Shown piece after piece: positions 61,540 to 64,000 of a DNA stretch of 64,000 nt. Within the stretch, counting starts at the first letter, position 1; every line of letters begins with the position of its first letter. The translations under genes and the position numbers were made by a program. Under the pieces are notes generated by a model. It saw only the letters and a program-made list of their open reading frames with translations, ran no database searches and was not told the origin of the DNA. The DNA is taken from NCBI GenBank assembly GCA_023407575.1, contig JAEYLX010000022.1, positions 1 through 64,000 of the forward strand. Reading direction: 5' to 3'. Source of the DNA: Bacillota bacterium. GTDB lineage: Bacteria; Bacillota; Clostridia; Lachnospirales; Lachnospiraceae.

Positions 61540-62571
61540 ATGGGACAATATTTAGTAGAAATTAAAAATGAAAAGCTTTCTTTCTTTACGCCAGCAGGAG
61601 AGGTAAAAGCATTAAATGACGTATCTTTCCACTTAAATGATGGTGAAGTTCTTGGTATTGTTGGAGAAAGTGGTTCCGGAAAATCAGTAACAGCCTATAG
61701 CTTGATGGGATTAACTGCTCATCCAGGTAAATTAATTGGTGGAACCTTAGAGTTTAACGGACACATGATGCAGAAATTAAATGAAAAGCAGATGAGTAAA
61801 ATCCGTGGAAATGAAGTATCTATCATTTTCCAGGATCCAATGACAAGTTTAAATCCTGTTTTTACAGTTGGAAATCAAATAATAGAGGTAATTCTGTTAC
61901 ATACGAAGTTAAATCGTAAACAAGCCCGTGCAAGAGTAATAGAATTACTTACCTTAGTAGGTATCAATGAACCCGAAAAAAGAATAAAGCAATATCCTCA
62001 TGAGTTATCCGGTGGTATGCGTCAACGTATTATGATTGCTATGGCACTTGCTTGTGAACCAAAATTACTAATTGCAGATGAGCCAACTACAGCTCTTGAT
62101 GTTACCATTCAGGCACAGATTCTTGAGTTAATGGTTGAACTAAAGAATAAGTTAGGTATGGCAATCATTATGATTACACATGATCTGGGTATTGTAGCCA
62201 GCATGTGTGAGAAGATTGCAGTTATGTATGCTGGTAAGATTGTAGAATACGGTACAACCGATGAGATTTTCTATAATCCAAAGCACGAATATACAAAGGG
62301 CTTACTTTTGAGCATTCCAAGACTTGATGCAAAGGATCATGAAAGACTTGTTCCTATCGAAGGAACGCCTATCGATATGTTGAATCCACCCAAGGGATGT
62401 CCATTTGCACCAAGATGTAGTAAGTGTATGAAAATCTGCTTAAGAGAAATGCCTCCAGTAACAAATATAAGTGAAACTCATTATACACAGTGCTGGATGA
62501 ATCAGAAAGATGAGATGGAGAATGCGACGGCCTCCGGTGTTGAAGCAGAGGGAGGTACTGTAAATGAGTGA
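61540..62571 (+). CDS. oppD: oligopeptide ABC transporter ATPase OppD
   Basis: The ATG at 61540 follows AAAGGGAG; six upstream codons are dropped. The 343-residue product has Walker A GESGSGKSVT, the signature LSGGMRQRIMIAMAL, Walker B LLIADEPTTALD and the C-terminal oligopeptide-transporter tail with PKGCPFAPRCSKCMKIC, whose cysteines bind an iron-sulphur or zinc site in relatives. It powers peptide uptake together with OppF. Confidence 0.95.
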   Translation: MGQYLVEIKNEKLSFFTPAGEVKALNDVSFHLNDGEVLGIVGESGSGKSVTAYSLMGLTAHPGKLIGGTLEFNGHMMQKLNEKQMSKIRGNEVSIIFQDPMTSLNPVFTVGNQIIEVILLHTKLNRKQARARVIELLTLVGINEPEKRIKQYPHELSGGMRQRIMIAMALACEPKLLIADEPTTALDVTIQAQILELMVELKNKLGMAIIMITHDLGIVASMCEKIAVMYAGKIVEYGTTDEIFYNPKHEYTKGLLLSIPRLDAKDHERLVPIEGTPIDMLNPPKGCPFAPRCSKCMKICLREMPPVTNISETHYTQCWMNQKDEMENATASGVEAEGGTVNE

Positions 62572-63553
62572 TAAGTTAGTTCAAATTGAAAATTTAAAAC
62601 AATACTTTGCATTAGGAGGTATTGGTAAAAATAAAAAATATGTAAAAGCAGTGGATGATGTTTCCTTTTATATTAAAAAAGGGGAAACCTTAGGCCTTGT
62701 TGGTGAAAGTGGTTGTGGTAAAACCACCACTGGAAGAAGTTTATTAAGATTATATGAGCCAACAGGTGGCCGTATTATCTACGATGATAAAGTGATTTTT
62801 GATAGTGAGAAAAAAATTGCTGTTAACATGCTGCCATATCGCCGTAAAATGCAGATTGTATTCCAGGATCCTTATGCAAGTCTTGATCCTCGTATGACAG
62901 TTGGGGATATTGTTGGAGAAGCAATTGATATTCATAAACTTGCTGCTAATAAAAAAGAAAGACACGATAAAATTATTTCCATGTTATCCAGAGTTGGACT
63001 TAACTCTGAGCATGCCAATCGTTATGCCCATGAGTTTTCTGGCGGACAGCGTCAAAGAGTAGGTATTGCAAGAGCTCTGGCAGTTGATCCAGAATTCATT
63101 GTATGTGATGAACCAATCTCTGCACTTGACGTATCGATTCAAGCGCAGGTTGTTAACATGTTTGAAGACCTTCAGGCGGAATTCGGGTTGACTTATTTAT
63201 TTATTGCCCATGATTTGTCAGTGGTAAAACACATCTCAAACCGTATTGGAGTTATGTATTTGGGTAAACTAGTAGAACTGGCAGATAGTTATGATTTAAC
63301 TTTTCATAACATGCATCCATATACTAGAAGCTTAATTTCTGCAATTCCTGTTGCAGACCCAAAGACAGCGCGTGCTACGAACCGAATTGTTCTTAGCGGT
63401 GATGTACCAAGTCCATTAAATCCTCCATCCGGATGTAGATTTAGAACCAGATGCCAATATGCATCTGAAACCTGCGCACAGGTAGAGCCAGAATTTAAGG
63501 AAGTTTCAAAAGGTCATTATGTTGCTTGTCATCATTTAGATAAATTAAATTAA
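62564..63553 (+). CDS. oppF: oligopeptide ABC transporter ATPase OppF
   Basis: The ATG overlaps oppD by eight bases, with GGAGGTACTG ahead. The 329-residue product has Walker [18 protein letters not shown], signature [15 protein letters not shown], Walker [17 protein letters not shown] and the tail [18 protein letters not shown]. It pairs with OppD. Confidence 0.95.
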   Translation: MSDKLVQIENLKQYFALGGIGKNKKYVKAVDDVSFYIKKGETLGLVGESGCGKTTTGRSLLRLYEPTGGRIIYDDKVIFDSEKKIAVNMLPYRRKMQIVFQDPYASLDPRMTVGDIVGEAIDIHKLAANKKERHDKIISMLSRVGLNSEHANRYAHEFSGGQRQRVGIARALAVDPEFIVCDEPISALDVSIQAQVVNMFEDLQAEFGLTYLFIAHDLSVVKHISNRIGVMYLGKLVELADSYDLTFHNMHPYTRSLISAIPVADPKTARATNRIVLSGDVPSPLNPPSGCRFRTRCQYASETCAQVEPEFKEVSKGHYVACHHLDKLN

Positions 63554-63684
63554 AAATTAATATTGACTAATAGTAATTGGGGACTTATAATACTAAAAAC
63601 GCTCGCTAAAGGCGAAGGATATCCGCTTTTGCTCGCACTTGTATGAAATGTATCTAGTCAGATTATCTGGCAGCGCTTGGCGCT

Positions 63685-63706
63685 AAAGTTTCAAAGGCGA
63701 AACTTT
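63685..63706 (+). terminator. hairpin between oppF and the binding-protein gene
   Basis: AAAGTTTC (63685-63692) pairs with GAAACTTT (63699-63706), followed by TAATTTT. A GCGCTTGGCGC palindrome lies just before (about 63673). The hairpin may set unequal transcript levels between the ATPase genes and the binding protein, as is common in opp operons. Confidence 0.45.
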
Positions 63707-63787
63707 TAATTTTATGATGTATGGCAGTTTGTGTAATACGCATATACAGATTGTTTATATATAAATTAATTTTAAAGGAGGATATTT

Positions 63788-64000
63788 ATGAAGAAAAGAG
63801 TAGCTCTATTACTTGCTACCGTTTTGGTTCTAAGTACATTCAGCTTCGCAGCTTGTGGAACGAAAGATAATAATACTGGAACCAAGACCCCTGATACCGC
63901 AACAGATACACCATCTGATGATGGCGCAGAACCTACAGATACTGTAAGTGGTGCAAAAGAATTAACAGTTCAGGTAGGACCTGACCCTGAGACTATCGAC
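63788..64000 (+). CDS. oppA: oligopeptide-binding lipoprotein OppA, N-terminal part
   Basis: AAAGGAGG precedes the ATG. The 71 visible codons give a lipoprotein signal peptide (MKKRVALLLATVLVLSTFSF with lipobox FAACG), a Thr/Asp-rich linker and KELTVQVGPDPETID, the usual start of the mature family 5 solute-binding domain. The gene runs beyond the window. It should capture peptides outside the membrane for the OppBCDF transporter. Confidence 0.85.
   Translation, partial: MKKRVALLLATVLVLSTFSFAACGTKDNNTGTKTPDTATDTPSDDGAEPTDTVSGAKELTVQVGPDPETID

Overview
The window looks like a low-GC, spore-forming member of the Clostridia, most likely a Lachnospiraceae (Lachnoclostridium-type). The evidence is the AT-rich sequence with AGGAGG ribosome-binding sites, a CotJ spore-coat operon, a DUF3877 gene, a cell-wall amidase with copper-amine-oxidase-like domains, and a capsule-type locus with a Wzz/BY-kinase fusion and a CpsB-like phosphatase. 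The organism is inferred from gene content only.

Region 1 (1-15.5 kb) is a partly decayed genomic island that starts just after the tail of a flavin-reductase gene. It carries remnants (a GC-rich minus-strand fragment, two zinc-ribbon pseudogenes, an IS110 transposase with frameshifts, a truncated STAND ATPase) and apparently intact defence- or toxin-like genes: zinc-ribbon+RES, TIR+Mrr nuclease, a PD-(D/E)XK-like protein, two DUF4365 proteins, a papain-fold-like protein, a nucleotide-cyclase-like protein, a HEPN-like protein and a DUF2971 protein. From 2.9 to 10 kb all intact genes lie on the + strand in units of one or two. Five of the gaps after a unit carry a diverged copy of the same dyad-containing sequence (core ACTTCCCATTAT). 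This cassette-like layout, with a relic IS110 whose 5' flank contains the complement of the core, is the most unusual thing in the window.

Region 2 (15.5-22.3 kb) is chromosomal backbone: a XerC/D-type tyrosine recombinase, a large N-acetylmuramoyl-L-alanine amidase, an EamA transporter, and a CotJA-CotJB fusion followed by CotJC.

Region 3 (22.5-55.4 kb) is a long one-directional surface-glycan locus. PglF-like dehydratase, PglE-like aminotransferase and a PglC-PglD fusion would make UDP-diNAc-bacillosamine and load it on undecaprenyl phosphate. CapE, CapF and CapG would make UDP-L-FucNAc, with CapE at the front of the locus and CapF/CapG at its far end. Between them are a Wzz-kinase fusion, a PHP phosphatase, seven glycosyltransferase genes (one double-domain), a Wzy-like polymerase, an FrhB-type protein with a pyruvyl transferase, a Wzm/Wzt ABC exporter, and an Sps/nonulosonate-like set (aldo/keto reductase, a cytidylyltransferase-aminotransferase fusion joined by a long repetitive charged linker, RmlD-like reductase, NeuB-like synthase, GNAT).

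Region 4 (55.4-64 kb) holds a small membrane protein, a LysM+GH18-like protein lacking the usual catalytic acids, a diacylglycerol-kinase-family protein, a 19-20 bp tandem-repeat tract, a DUF3877 gene, and an oligopeptide ABC transporter operon (oppB, C, D, F and the start of the binding lipoprotein) that runs off the end.
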